This document shows, piece by piece, positions 1-6,969 of a DNA stretch of 64,000 nucleotides. The stretch is from an uncultured Pelagibacteraceae bacterium. GTDB taxonomy: Bacteria > Pseudomonadota > Alphaproteobacteria > Pelagibacterales > Pelagibacteraceae. A model generated the notes under the pieces. The model ran no database searches. It saw only the letters and a program-made list of their open reading frames with translations, and was not told the DNA's origin. A program made the position numbers and the translations under genes. Every line of letters begins with the position of its first letter. The first letter of the stretch is position 1. The DNA is taken from contig CACGEW010000005.1 of assembly GCA_902572345.1 (NCBI GenBank), forward strand, positions 1-64,000. The letters are read 5' to 3'.

Positions 1-533
1 ACTTCTTTAATCATTTCAGGATCTAATGCTGATGTAGGTTCATCAAATAACATTATCTTGGGTTCCATACACAATGCTCTTGCTATTGCAGCACGTTGTT
101 GTTGGCCGCCTGAAAGTTGCCCAGGAAATTTTAAAGCTTGATCATCAATTTGAACTCTTTTTAAATTGTTCATTGCTATTTCTTCTGCTTGTTTTTTTGG
201 AAGTTTTTTTACCCATATAGGTGCCAAAGAACAATTGTCTAAAATAGATAAGTGAGGAAACAAATTAAATTGTTGAAATACCATTCCAACTTCAGCTCTT
301 ATTTTTTCAATATTTTTTGTGCTTTCAGAAAGTTCTGTACCATCAACAATAATATTTCCCTCTTGATGCTCTTCCAATCTATTAATACATCTTATTAACG
401 TTGACTTACCAGATCCAGATGGCCCACATATAACAATTTTTTCTTGTGGGGCTACTTCAAGATCAATATCCTTTAAAACTTGAAACTTATCAAACCATTT
501 ATTTACATTTTTAAGTTCAATTATTTTTGACAT
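1..533 (-). CDS. aapP: Amino-acid ABC transporter ATP-binding protein, 3' end cut by window edge
   Basis: Not in the ORF track because it runs off the window. Reading the minus strand from the ATG at 533 gives about 177 residues of a polar amino-acid type ABC ATPase that starts MSKIIELKNVNKWF. Walker A GPSGSGKST lies near residues 37-45, the signature LSGGQQQR near 140-147 and Walker B plus D-loop LFDEPTSALD near 162-171. The H-loop end lies outside the window. It starts 2 bases after the aapM stop, so it is the last visible gene of an aapJ-Q-M-P operon. It would energise the AapQ/AapM permeases at the inner face of the cytoplasmic membrane. The exact substrate range cannot be read from the sequence. 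Confidence 0.95.
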   Translation of the reverse strand, partial: MSKIIELKNVNKWFDKFQVLKDIDLEVAPQEKIVICGPSGSGKSTLIRCINRLEEHQEGNIIVDGTELSESTKNIEKIRAEVGMVFQQFNLFPHLSILDNCSLAPIWVKKLPKKQAEEIAMNNLKRVQIDDQALKFPGQLSGGQQQRAAIARALCMEPKIMLFDEPTSALDPEMIKE

Positions 534-535
534 TA

Positions 536-1789
536 CTATCTTTCTGTACTCAATTTTTTCTCTAAATTTTGACTGTATCTACTCATTGCATAACATATTA
601 CCCAGAAAACTAAACCTGCAAAAACATAACCTTCCATCGCCATTCCAAGCCATTTAGGATTAGTTTTTGCTAAACCTATCATACCTGCTAATTCCATCAA
701 CCCTACAACGAAAATTAATGGAGTATCTTTTACAAGAGCTAAAAGAGTGTTAGCTATTCCAGGTATCACTAATTTAAGCGCTTGAGGCAATATTATAAGT
801 GCATTCATTCTCCAATAACCCATTCCTAAAGATTTTGCAGCTTCATATTGACCTTTTGGTAAAGCTTGTAAACCTCCTCTAACAACTTCCGCCATATATG
901 CAGCTTCAAATAATGTGATAGCTATCAAAACTCTTATTAATTTATCAATAAAAGTTCCATCAGGTAGAAACATAGGAAACATAACAGCTGACATAAATAA
1001 AACTGTAATAAGTGGAACTCCTCTCCAAAGTTCTATAAAACCAATGGAAATATATTTTATTGCTGGCAAAGAAGATCTTCTTCCTAAGGCTAAAACTACA
1101 CCAATCGGAAAACAAAAAAGTATTGCAAAAGCAGAAATAATAAAAGTTAATGAAAGACCTCCCCAGGCTGCACTTTCAACATACTCTAGCCCAAAACTTC
1201 CACCTGATATTAGTTTTATTCCTAAGAATGGAAAAACAAAAACCAGGAACAAGATAAAATATTTTTTAAGTTTTTCAGCTACAAAAAATGAAACCCCGAC
1301 AACAGCAAATAAGATTAAAAAAGCTGTATTTATCCTCCATTGTTCTGCGTCAGGATATAGACCATACATAAACCTATTAAACCAAACTTTTATAAAAACC
1401 CAACAAGCACCATCACCTGTACAATCATCTTTTGAATTACCAACAAAATTAGCCTCTAAAATAAACCAGTCCAACATTGGAGGAATTGATTTTATAATAA
1501 TAAAAATTGTGAAAAGTGTTAATAAAGCATTAAAATTATTAGAATTTATATTTTTATTTAAAACATCTAAAGAGCGAACACCGCTAAATTCAATTCTGAT
1601 AAGATAAAATCCAATAAAGCCTAGCATTAGTGGTAAAAAATAGCTTAATTGAGAAGGCAAAAAACCCATTAAATTAAAATTAAAAAAAGCATTGATAAAA
1701 ACATCTAAAAAACTCAAAGAGACAAGAAATAAACCTATAGGAACATAAGTTTTAATATTTTCTTTTGAAGGTTTTGCAATTAAATTCAT
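536..1789 (-). CDS. aapM: Amino-acid ABC transporter permease AapM
   Basis: 417 residues. Multiple hydrophobic segments are followed by a C-terminal binding-protein-dependent transport domain with the EAA loop (QYEAAKSLGMGYWRMN, about residues 315-330), which docks the ATPase. The long N-terminal half with a loop containing DCTGDGACW is typical of the Aap/Bzt permeases of alphaproteobacteria, which are longer than HisM/GlnP permeases. It sits between aapQ (they share the base at 1789) and aapP (2-base gap), so the genes are surely cotranscribed. With AapQ it would form the heterodimeric channel for general L-amino-acid uptake. Family is clear; substrate is inferred from homologs. Confidence 0.94.
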   Translation of the reverse strand: MNLIAKPSKENIKTYVPIGLFLVSLSFLDVFINAFFNFNLMGFLPSQLSYFLPLMLGFIGFYLIRIEFSGVRSLDVLNKNINSNNFNALLTLFTIFIIIKSIPPMLDWFILEANFVGNSKDDCTGDGACWVFIKVWFNRFMYGLYPDAEQWRINTAFLILFAVVGVSFFVAEKLKKYFILFLVFVFPFLGIKLISGGSFGLEYVESAAWGGLSLTFIISAFAILFCFPIGVVLALGRRSSLPAIKYISIGFIELWRGVPLITVLFMSAVMFPMFLPDGTFIDKLIRVLIAITLFEAAYMAEVVRGGLQALPKGQYEAAKSLGMGYWRMNALIILPQALKLVIPGIANTLLALVKDTPLIFVVGLMELAGMIGLAKTNPKWLGMAMEGYVFAGLVFWVICYAMSRYSQNLEKKLSTER

Positions 1790-2964
1790 TATTTTTCCTT
1801 GATAGCCATTTTTTTGTTATACCAATTCATAAACATTGAAATTGAGATACTTAAAGTCAAATAAGTAAGCATAGTGATTGAAATTATTTCAATAGCTCTT
1901 CCTGTTTGCATTAAAGCAGTCCCCGCAAAAACTAACACTATATCTGGGTAAGCAATAGCAGCTGCCAATGAAGAATTTTTTGTAAGATTTAAATACTGAT
2001 TTGTAGTTGGTGGAATAATTATTCTTAATGCTTGAGGCATCACTACGAGTTTTAAAATTTGATTCTTATTTAATCCTATACTTGCTGCGGCTTCTTTTTG
2101 ACCTTTGCCAACTCCCAAAATTCCAGCTCTTACATTTTCAGCAATAAATGTTGCTGTGTACATTGATAAAGCTAAAGCTAATGCAATTAATTCTGGAATT
2201 ATACTTACTCCCCCTTCATAAGTATAAACTGTTGAAGACAATTGTTTTAAAACTGGATATTCAAAAGTGAGAGAGACTCCTAGAAAAAGAAATGTAATTA
2301 AAGGTATCAATATCAATGTCACTAAAGAGATAGATGTTGATGGAAGCTGTTTTCCAAATTGTTCTCTTTGTTTAGTTGCGTAAGAATTAATAAAATAAAT
2401 TGCAATAAACGCAGCTATAACTGATAAAAGAAAAATATTAAAATTAGTCCATATAAATTTTGGTACATACCAGCCTTTTATCGTTAAAAATGATATATCA
2501 TTAAAACTTATACCGTTTTCAGGCAAAGGAAGTGCTCGTAAAGCGGCGAAATACCAGAAAAAAATTTGTAAAATCAAAGGTATATTTCTAAAGATTTCTA
2601 CATACCACTCAGCTACTTTAGCTATTAAATAGTTATCAGACAATCTAGATACTCCTACTACTACTCCAATAATTGTTGCAAAAAATATTCCTATTACTGA
2701 GACTAAAATTGTATTTAATAAACCTACTAAAAACGCTCTCCCATACGAGTGTGAACCATCATACTCGATCATTGAAAATGTAATATCAAATGATGCTTCT
2801 TGATTTAAAAAACCAAAACCAAAAGATATTCCTCTGTTGCCCATGTTAATTTGAGCATTAGTTGCAAAATAAATAATTACAGAGAGTAAAGCTAAAACAG
2901 TTATTGCTTGAGGGATTAAATCTCTTGCTTTTTTGTTTTCAATATTGAATTTTTTAAAAATCAT
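1789..2964 (-). CDS. aapQ: Amino-acid ABC transporter permease AapQ
   Basis: 391 residues, a polytopic membrane protein with N-terminal and C-terminal clusters of transmembrane segments. The EAA loop KEAAASIGLNKNQILKL (about 288-304) is followed by the MPQALRIIIPP stretch seen in polar amino-acid permeases. It is the partner of AapM; the large family-specific insert between the transmembrane clusters matches the Aap/Bzt type. The gene follows the binding-protein gene after a 59-base gap that holds a strong hairpin (see terminator at 2980-3009), so its transcript level is probably lower than that of aapJ. Confidence 0.94.
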   Translation of the reverse strand: MIFKKFNIENKKARDLIPQAITVLALLSVIIYFATNAQINMGNRGISFGFGFLNQEASFDITFSMIEYDGSHSYGRAFLVGLLNTILVSVIGIFFATIIGVVVGVSRLSDNYLIAKVAEWYVEIFRNIPLILQIFFWYFAALRALPLPENGISFNDISFLTIKGWYVPKFIWTNFNIFLLSVIAAFIAIYFINSYATKQREQFGKQLPSTSISLVTLILIPLITFLFLGVSLTFEYPVLKQLSSTVYTYEGGVSIIPELIALALALSMYTATFIAENVRAGILGVGKGQKEAAASIGLNKNQILKLVVMPQALRIIIPPTTNQYLNLTKNSSLAAAIAYPDIVLVFAGTALMQTGRAIEIISITMLTYLTLSISISMFMNWYNKKMAIKEK

Positions 2965-2979
2965 TATTTTGAGAATAAA

Positions 2980-3009
2980 AAAAAGGGCCAGATAAATCCA
3001 GCCCTTTTT
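2980..3009 (-). terminator. Hairpin with T-run between aapJ and aapQ
   Basis: Read on the minus strand the sequence is a 9-base stem AAAAAGGGC / GCCCTTTTT around a 12-base loop that can extend the pairing (CTGG..TATCTGG), followed by further T residues. This is the form of an intrinsic terminator. It stands inside the aap operon after the binding-protein gene and probably acts as a leaky terminator or a 3'-end stabiliser that gives excess AapJ over the membrane subunits. Confidence 0.8.
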
Positions 3010-3023
3010 AATTTTATTAGCAA

Positions 3024-4070
3024 TTATCTTGCTGGTGGTACGTAAAGAATTCCACCTTTAGTCCATAATTGATTAGGACCTCTATTAGGTAAAATTCCAG
3101 TATCAGCTATGTGTTTTTTATAGCTTTCACCGTAGTTACCAACTTGCTCGATAATTCTTAAGCTCCACTCGTTATCTAAACCGAATGCTGCACCTAATTC
3201 ACCTTCGGAACCTACTAATCTTTTGATAGCTGGGTTCTCAGAGTCTTTTAGGCTAGAAGCGTTTGATGAATTAACACCGTACTCTTCTGCTTCGATCATA
3301 GTATTAAGAGACCATCTTACGATATCTTCCCATACTGCATCCCCTTGTCTTACAACAGGACCTAATGGTTCTTTAGAAATCGTTTCAGGTAATACTTTGT
3401 GCTCATCTGGATTTGACATTTTAGTTCTTTGTGCCGCTAAACCAGATTTATCTGTAGTGTAAGTATCACATCTTCCTGCATCATAAGCTTGAACTACTTC
3501 ATCCGCTTTTTCAAATGCGATTGGTTCGTAACTTATGTTTTTAGAATTAAAGAAGTCTCTCATGTTAAGCTCGGTTGTCGTACCTGTGTTTGTACAAGCA
3601 GAAATACCGTTTTTGAAATCATTCACAGAATTAATTCCAGAATTTTTTCTCACCATGAAACCTTGACCATCGTAAAAGTTTACACCAACAAAAGTTAAAC
3701 CAATGTCAGCATCTCTTGATAACGTCCAAGTAGTGTTACGTGCAAGAACATCGATTTCACCTGATGTTAATGCCGTAAATCTTTCTTTAGCACTTAACGG
3801 AGTGTATTTAACTTTGTCTGCATCACCTAATACAGCTGCAGCAACAGCTCTACATACGTCTACGTCAATACCAGACCAGTTTCCTGATGCATCAGCATTA
3901 GAAAATCCTGGTAGACCTTGTGAAACTCCACATTTCACAAAACCAGCTTTCTTAGTATTATCTAAAGTTTTAGATTTTTTGGAACCAGCTCCTCCTCCGC
4001 CTTGGCCGCAAGCGACTAAAAGCAAAGATGCAAATCCAACTAAAATCCAAGTTTTGATTGATTTGATCAT
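3024..4070 (-). CDS. aapJ: General amino-acid ABC transporter substrate-binding lipoprotein
   Basis: The ORF track starts at 4109, but the better start is the ATG at 4070 (MIKSIKTWILVGF...). It is preceded by an AGAGGA ribosome site 10 bases upstream and begins with a normal signal sequence ending LLLVACG, a lipobox, so a membrane-anchored lipoprotein of about 348 residues is predicted. The body (GFVKCGVSQGLPGFS near the N-terminus, WSGIDVDVCRAVAAAV following) is the family-3 solute-binding fold of AapJ/BztA. In SAR11 the homolog is often named yhdW. It captures polar amino acids in the periplasm and delivers them to AapQM. It is the first gene of its operon, with a palindrome in its leader. 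Confidence 0.93.
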   Translation of the reverse strand: MIKSIKTWILVGFASLLLVACGQGGGGAGSKKSKTLDNTKKAGFVKCGVSQGLPGFSNADASGNWSGIDVDVCRAVAAAVLGDADKVKYTPLSAKERFTALTSGEIDVLARNTTWTLSRDADIGLTFVGVNFYDGQGFMVRKNSGINSVNDFKNGISACTNTGTTTELNMRDFFNSKNISYEPIAFEKADEVVQAYDAGRCDTYTTDKSGLAAQRTKMSNPDEHKVLPETISKEPLGPVVRQGDAVWEDIVRWSLNTMIEAEEYGVNSSNASSLKDSENPAIKRLVGSEGELGAAFGLDNEWSLRIIEQVGNYGESYKKHIADTGILPNRGPNQLWTKGGILYVPPAR

Positions 4071-4112
4071 ATTATTATAATCCTCTTTAGTTATTATTAT
4101 TGTTAACAATAT

Positions 4113-4133
4113 TTTTGAAACGATGTTTCAAAA
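4113..4133. promoter_or_regulatory. Perfect 9+3+9 palindrome upstream of aapJ
   Basis: TTTTGAAAC GAT GTTTCAAAA is a perfect inverted repeat with 9-base arms and a 3-base centre, 43 bases upstream of the aapJ start codon and between aapJ and zapE. It could be a dimeric repressor operator or, in RNA, a small hairpin in the leader. It has no T-run after it on the aapJ strand, so it is not a terminator. Which protein or RNA reads it cannot be told from the sequence. Confidence 0.5.
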
Positions 4134-4239
4134 CGGGTGGATTATTATCTACTTTGGTTCGAATTACAATTTTAAGCAGGCACTAAATATAGCTTGTTTT
4201 GTTGGGGTTCTCCAATATATATGATAATACCACTTGTAA

Positions 4240-5277
4240 TTAAGGACTTTTGGTCATCTCAAACATTCTGCTAATAGTTCTTTTAAAAACTTCAGAATGT
4301 TTGTTTGATGAGCTTAAATTATTTAAATTTTCCTCAATAGATAAAGTTAGTCTAATTTTTTTTTCATAAAATATATCAATCATAGTAATAAATCTAAGTT
4401 GCTGATTAGAATTTTCATTATTAAATTTTGGGATCTCTTCAATAAAAATATGATTACAAAGATCCGAAATATTTATGTAATCCTCAGCCCCTAAATTATT
4501 ATCACACAAATCTTTAAACTTAAATCGAGTAATACCAGAGTAAAAATTATTAATAATAAAATCTCTTCCTTTTGTTGTGACTATTTTATTATCTTTATTA
4601 ATGTTTCTAGTAAATTCACGAAATTTCTGATTTATTTTAAAAGAAGTTTTCTCATTTAATGGAAAAAAAATTTGTTGGAGTTTTTCATTATTTTTTGTTC
4701 TATAATCGTCCTGTATTTGTAATTCCTTTTGAATAGAAAAATTTTCTATTATTGAAATAAATGGTAAAAATTGATCTCTCTGAAGTCCATCTTTGTAAAG
4801 ATCATGTAGTTTTGTATTAGTAGTAATTATAATTTTAATTTTTTCCTCAAAAATTACTTCAAATAATTTACCCAATATCATTGCATCAACTATATTAGTA
4901 ACTTGAAACTCATCTAAATATATTAAATCATATTTTTTCTTAAGTTCTTTTACAAAATCGGTTACCGTATTATTATCTTTCTTTTCGTGCCTAAAGTTAT
5001 GAAAATTTATCATGAATTCATTAAAATGTTGTCTATGTTTCTTAATCTTTAAATTATCAAATGCAAAATTTAACAACATTGTTTTGCCTACTCCTACTTC
5101 GCCATAAAGGTAAAAACAAAGTTTTTCTTTTTTTTTAATAAATCTACTTAAAATTGTTTCTCTGTTACCTAAAAATTTTTCTAATGAATTAATAATTTTT
5201 ACTTGTTGTTCGTTTACTTCAAGCTTATTAATTTCACAAAATTCTTTAAATGAATCTTGTAAAAATATTTTAGACAT
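4240..5277 (-). CDS. zapE: AFG1/ZapE-family ATPase
   Basis: 345 residues. P-loop GEVGVGKT at about 59-66 and Walker B LIYLDEFQV at about 118-126, the latter typical of the AFG1/ZapE family. In E. coli ZapE associates with the Z ring, and in mitochondria AFG1 helps turnover of respiratory-chain subunits. The protein is of normal family length. It lies one base after the dehydrogenase gene and is the last gene of the minus-strand run that starts after tRNA-Arg. In many alphaproteobacteria zapE is next to TCA-cycle genes such as mdh; here its neighbour is a tartrate/D-malate-type dehydrogenase. Confidence 0.88.
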   Translation of the reverse strand: MSKIFLQDSFKEFCEINKLEVNEQQVKIINSLEKFLGNRETILSRFIKKKEKLCFYLYGEVGVGKTMLLNFAFDNLKIKKHRQHFNEFMINFHNFRHEKKDNNTVTDFVKELKKKYDLIYLDEFQVTNIVDAMILGKLFEVIFEEKIKIIITTNTKLHDLYKDGLQRDQFLPFISIIENFSIQKELQIQDDYRTKNNEKLQQIFFPLNEKTSFKINQKFREFTRNINKDNKIVTTKGRDFIINNFYSGITRFKFKDLCDNNLGAEDYINISDLCNHIFIEEIPKFNNENSNQQLRFITMIDIFYEKKIRLTLSIEENLNNLSSSNKHSEVFKRTISRMFEMTKSP

Positions 5278-6345
5278 TTAATTAATGTTGGATAGAACTG
5301 CTTTTGCGCACTGAACTGTATTGCTTGAACCGTGAAGATCTTTTGTTCGATTTTCTTTAACTGATAAAGTTTTTTCAATTGAATTTAATATAGATTTTGC
5401 TGCTTCTTTTTCTCCTAAATGATCAAGCATTAATGCACCTGACCATATTTGCCCTATTGGATTTGCAATACCTTTACCAGCAATATCTGGTGCTGAACCA
5501 TGAACTGGCTCAAATAACGAGGGATACTTATTTTCAGGATTAATGTTTCCTGACGGTGCGATACCTATAGTGCCGGTGCAGGCTGGGCCTAAATCTGATA
5601 AAATATCTCCAAACAAATTTGATGCAACCACTACATCAAACCACTCAGGAGTTAAAACAAATCTAGCAGTTAAAATATCTATATGAAATTGATCAGTTTT
5701 GATTTCAGGATATTTTTTTTTCATAATATCAAACCTTTCATCCCAAAATGGCATTGTAATTGAAATACCATTTGATTTTGTTGCATTAGTTACTTTTTTT
5801 CTTCCTTTAGATTTAGCTAATTCAAATGCGTATTTTTGAACTCTATCAACACCCTGTCTAGACATTATTGTTTCTTGAACGGCAATCTCTCTTTCAGTAT
5901 CTGCGTACATTCTGCCTCCAACTGAGGAATATTCTCCCTCCGTGTTTTCTCTTACTATTAACATATCTATATCGCCTGGTTTTTTGTTTGCTAAAGGACA
6001 CGGCACTCCATTAAATAATTTCACAGGTCTTAAATTTACATATTGATCAAATTCTCTTCTAAATTTTAACAATGATCCCCATAAACTAATATGGTCTGGG
6101 ACTTTTGAAGGATCCCCCACTGCTCCGAAAAAGATTGCGTCATGAGATCCAATTTTTTCTTTCCAATCATCAGGAAGCATTTTTCCATATTTTTGATAAT
6201 ATTCACATGAAGAAAAATCAAATTCATCAAATTGAATTTGAAACTGATGTTTTTTAGCAGTTTCTTTTAAAATCTTCAAACTTTCTGGAAGAACCTCCTT
6301 GCCTATTCCGTCTCCAGCAATAGATGCAATTTTATATTTCTTCAT
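5278..6345 (-). CDS. Tartrate/D-malate dehydrogenase-type beta-decarboxylating dehydrogenase
   Basis: 355 residues of the isocitrate/isopropylmalate dehydrogenase superfamily. The start IASIAGDGIGKEVLPE and the motif RENTEGEYSSVGGRMY (around residue 130-147) match the tartrate dehydrogenase/D-malate dehydrogenase (TtuC/DmlA) group rather than LeuB. The glycine-rich LRPVK stretch and the C-terminal FEPVHGSAPDIAGKG motif are intact. It would oxidatively decarboxylate a 2-hydroxy acid with NAD+; substrate in this group (tartrate, D-malate, 3-isopropylmalate) cannot be set from sequence alone. The gene is directly followed by zapE and preceded without a gap by the VTC-domain gene. Confidence 0.85.
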   Translation of the reverse strand: MKKYKIASIAGDGIGKEVLPESLKILKETAKKHQFQIQFDEFDFSSCEYYQKYGKMLPDDWKEKIGSHDAIFFGAVGDPSKVPDHISLWGSLLKFRREFDQYVNLRPVKLFNGVPCPLANKKPGDIDMLIVRENTEGEYSSVGGRMYADTEREIAVQETIMSRQGVDRVQKYAFELAKSKGRKKVTNATKSNGISITMPFWDERFDIMKKKYPEIKTDQFHIDILTARFVLTPEWFDVVVASNLFGDILSDLGPACTGTIGIAPSGNINPENKYPSLFEPVHGSAPDIAGKGIANPIGQIWSGALMLDHLGEKEAAKSILNSIEKTLSVKENRTKDLHGSSNTVQCAKAVLSNIN

Positions 6346-6969
6346 TTAAGCAAATTTTTCTCTATAGAAATGTATTGGATCATACAATTCGGTGAATGCT
6401 TCACAATATTTAGACATTCTGGTGAATCGAAAAGGAATTTCTCCATTGAACATCTCTATATTGTTAGTATTTTTAGTTTTGAATTCTATAATAAGCTTAT
6501 CATTTTTTTTTATCTTATTATTATTAAAATAAGACTTATAATAAATATTTTGATCTAATGTTATTCTCACATCTTTTATTTGATAATATTCACGAGTATA
6601 TTCTATAATTAAATTAGGAAAACAATTTCCGTAAATATTATCATATATTCCTTTTTTAAGATAGTTGTTGAAATTGTTTAAATTGGTTTCTAAGGTTTTT
6701 TTATATTTACCTTCTGCGCTATTTATTTTGTATTCTAAACACCACGATTTTTTATCTTCATCTGGATAGTTTCTTAGCCTAATTTTTTTTCTAGGAACAA
6801 CACCTTCCTCAGAGTCTTTAAACATTTTATATTTTGAATTTTCAAAGTAAATGCTTCTTATACGTCTTTTGGGAAAAATAGATTTTCCGTTCATTTTCTT
6901 TATTAAATTTCTTATTTCGATGTAATTTACTCTAGCAAGTATAATTTTTTCCTCTTTTCTAAAACTCAT
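6346..6969 (-). CDS. VTC-domain protein (CYTH-like polyphosphate polymerase fold)
   Basis: 207 residues. Basic and acidic strands of the VTC/triphosphate-tunnel fold are visible in order: a basic N-terminal stretch ending KRRIRSIYFEN, RKKIRLRNYP, WCLEYKIN, PNLIIEYTREYY, RITLDQNIYY and LIIEFKTKN. Known VTC domains bind polyphosphate or nucleotide triphosphate and, in yeast Vtc4, make polyphosphate; in bacteria stand-alone VTC proteins usually sit beside DUF4956 and CotH-like genes, exactly as here. The gene overlaps the CotH-like gene by 4 bases, so translational coupling is likely. It has no signal peptide and should act at the cytoplasmic side. The substrate is unknown. Confidence 0.75.
   Translation of the reverse strand: MSFRKEEKIILARVNYIEIRNLIKKMNGKSIFPKRRIRSIYFENSKYKMFKDSEEGVVPRKKIRLRNYPDEDKKSWCLEYKINSAEGKYKKTLETNLNNFNNYLKKGIYDNIYGNCFPNLIIEYTREYYQIKDVRITLDQNIYYKSYFNNNKIKKNDKLIIEFKTKNTNNIEMFNGEIPFRFTRMSKYCEAFTELYDPIHFYREKFA

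Noticed and set aside
915-1607. 230-residue plus-strand ORF
   Set aside because: It lies wholly within aapM on the other strand, has no recognisable domain, and its composition follows from the AT-rich antisense of a membrane protein.
4201-4222. Possible terminator TTGGGGTTCTCCAA between zapE and aapJ
   Set aside because: The stem is only 4-6 pairs with a wobble, and no T-run follows on the minus strand.
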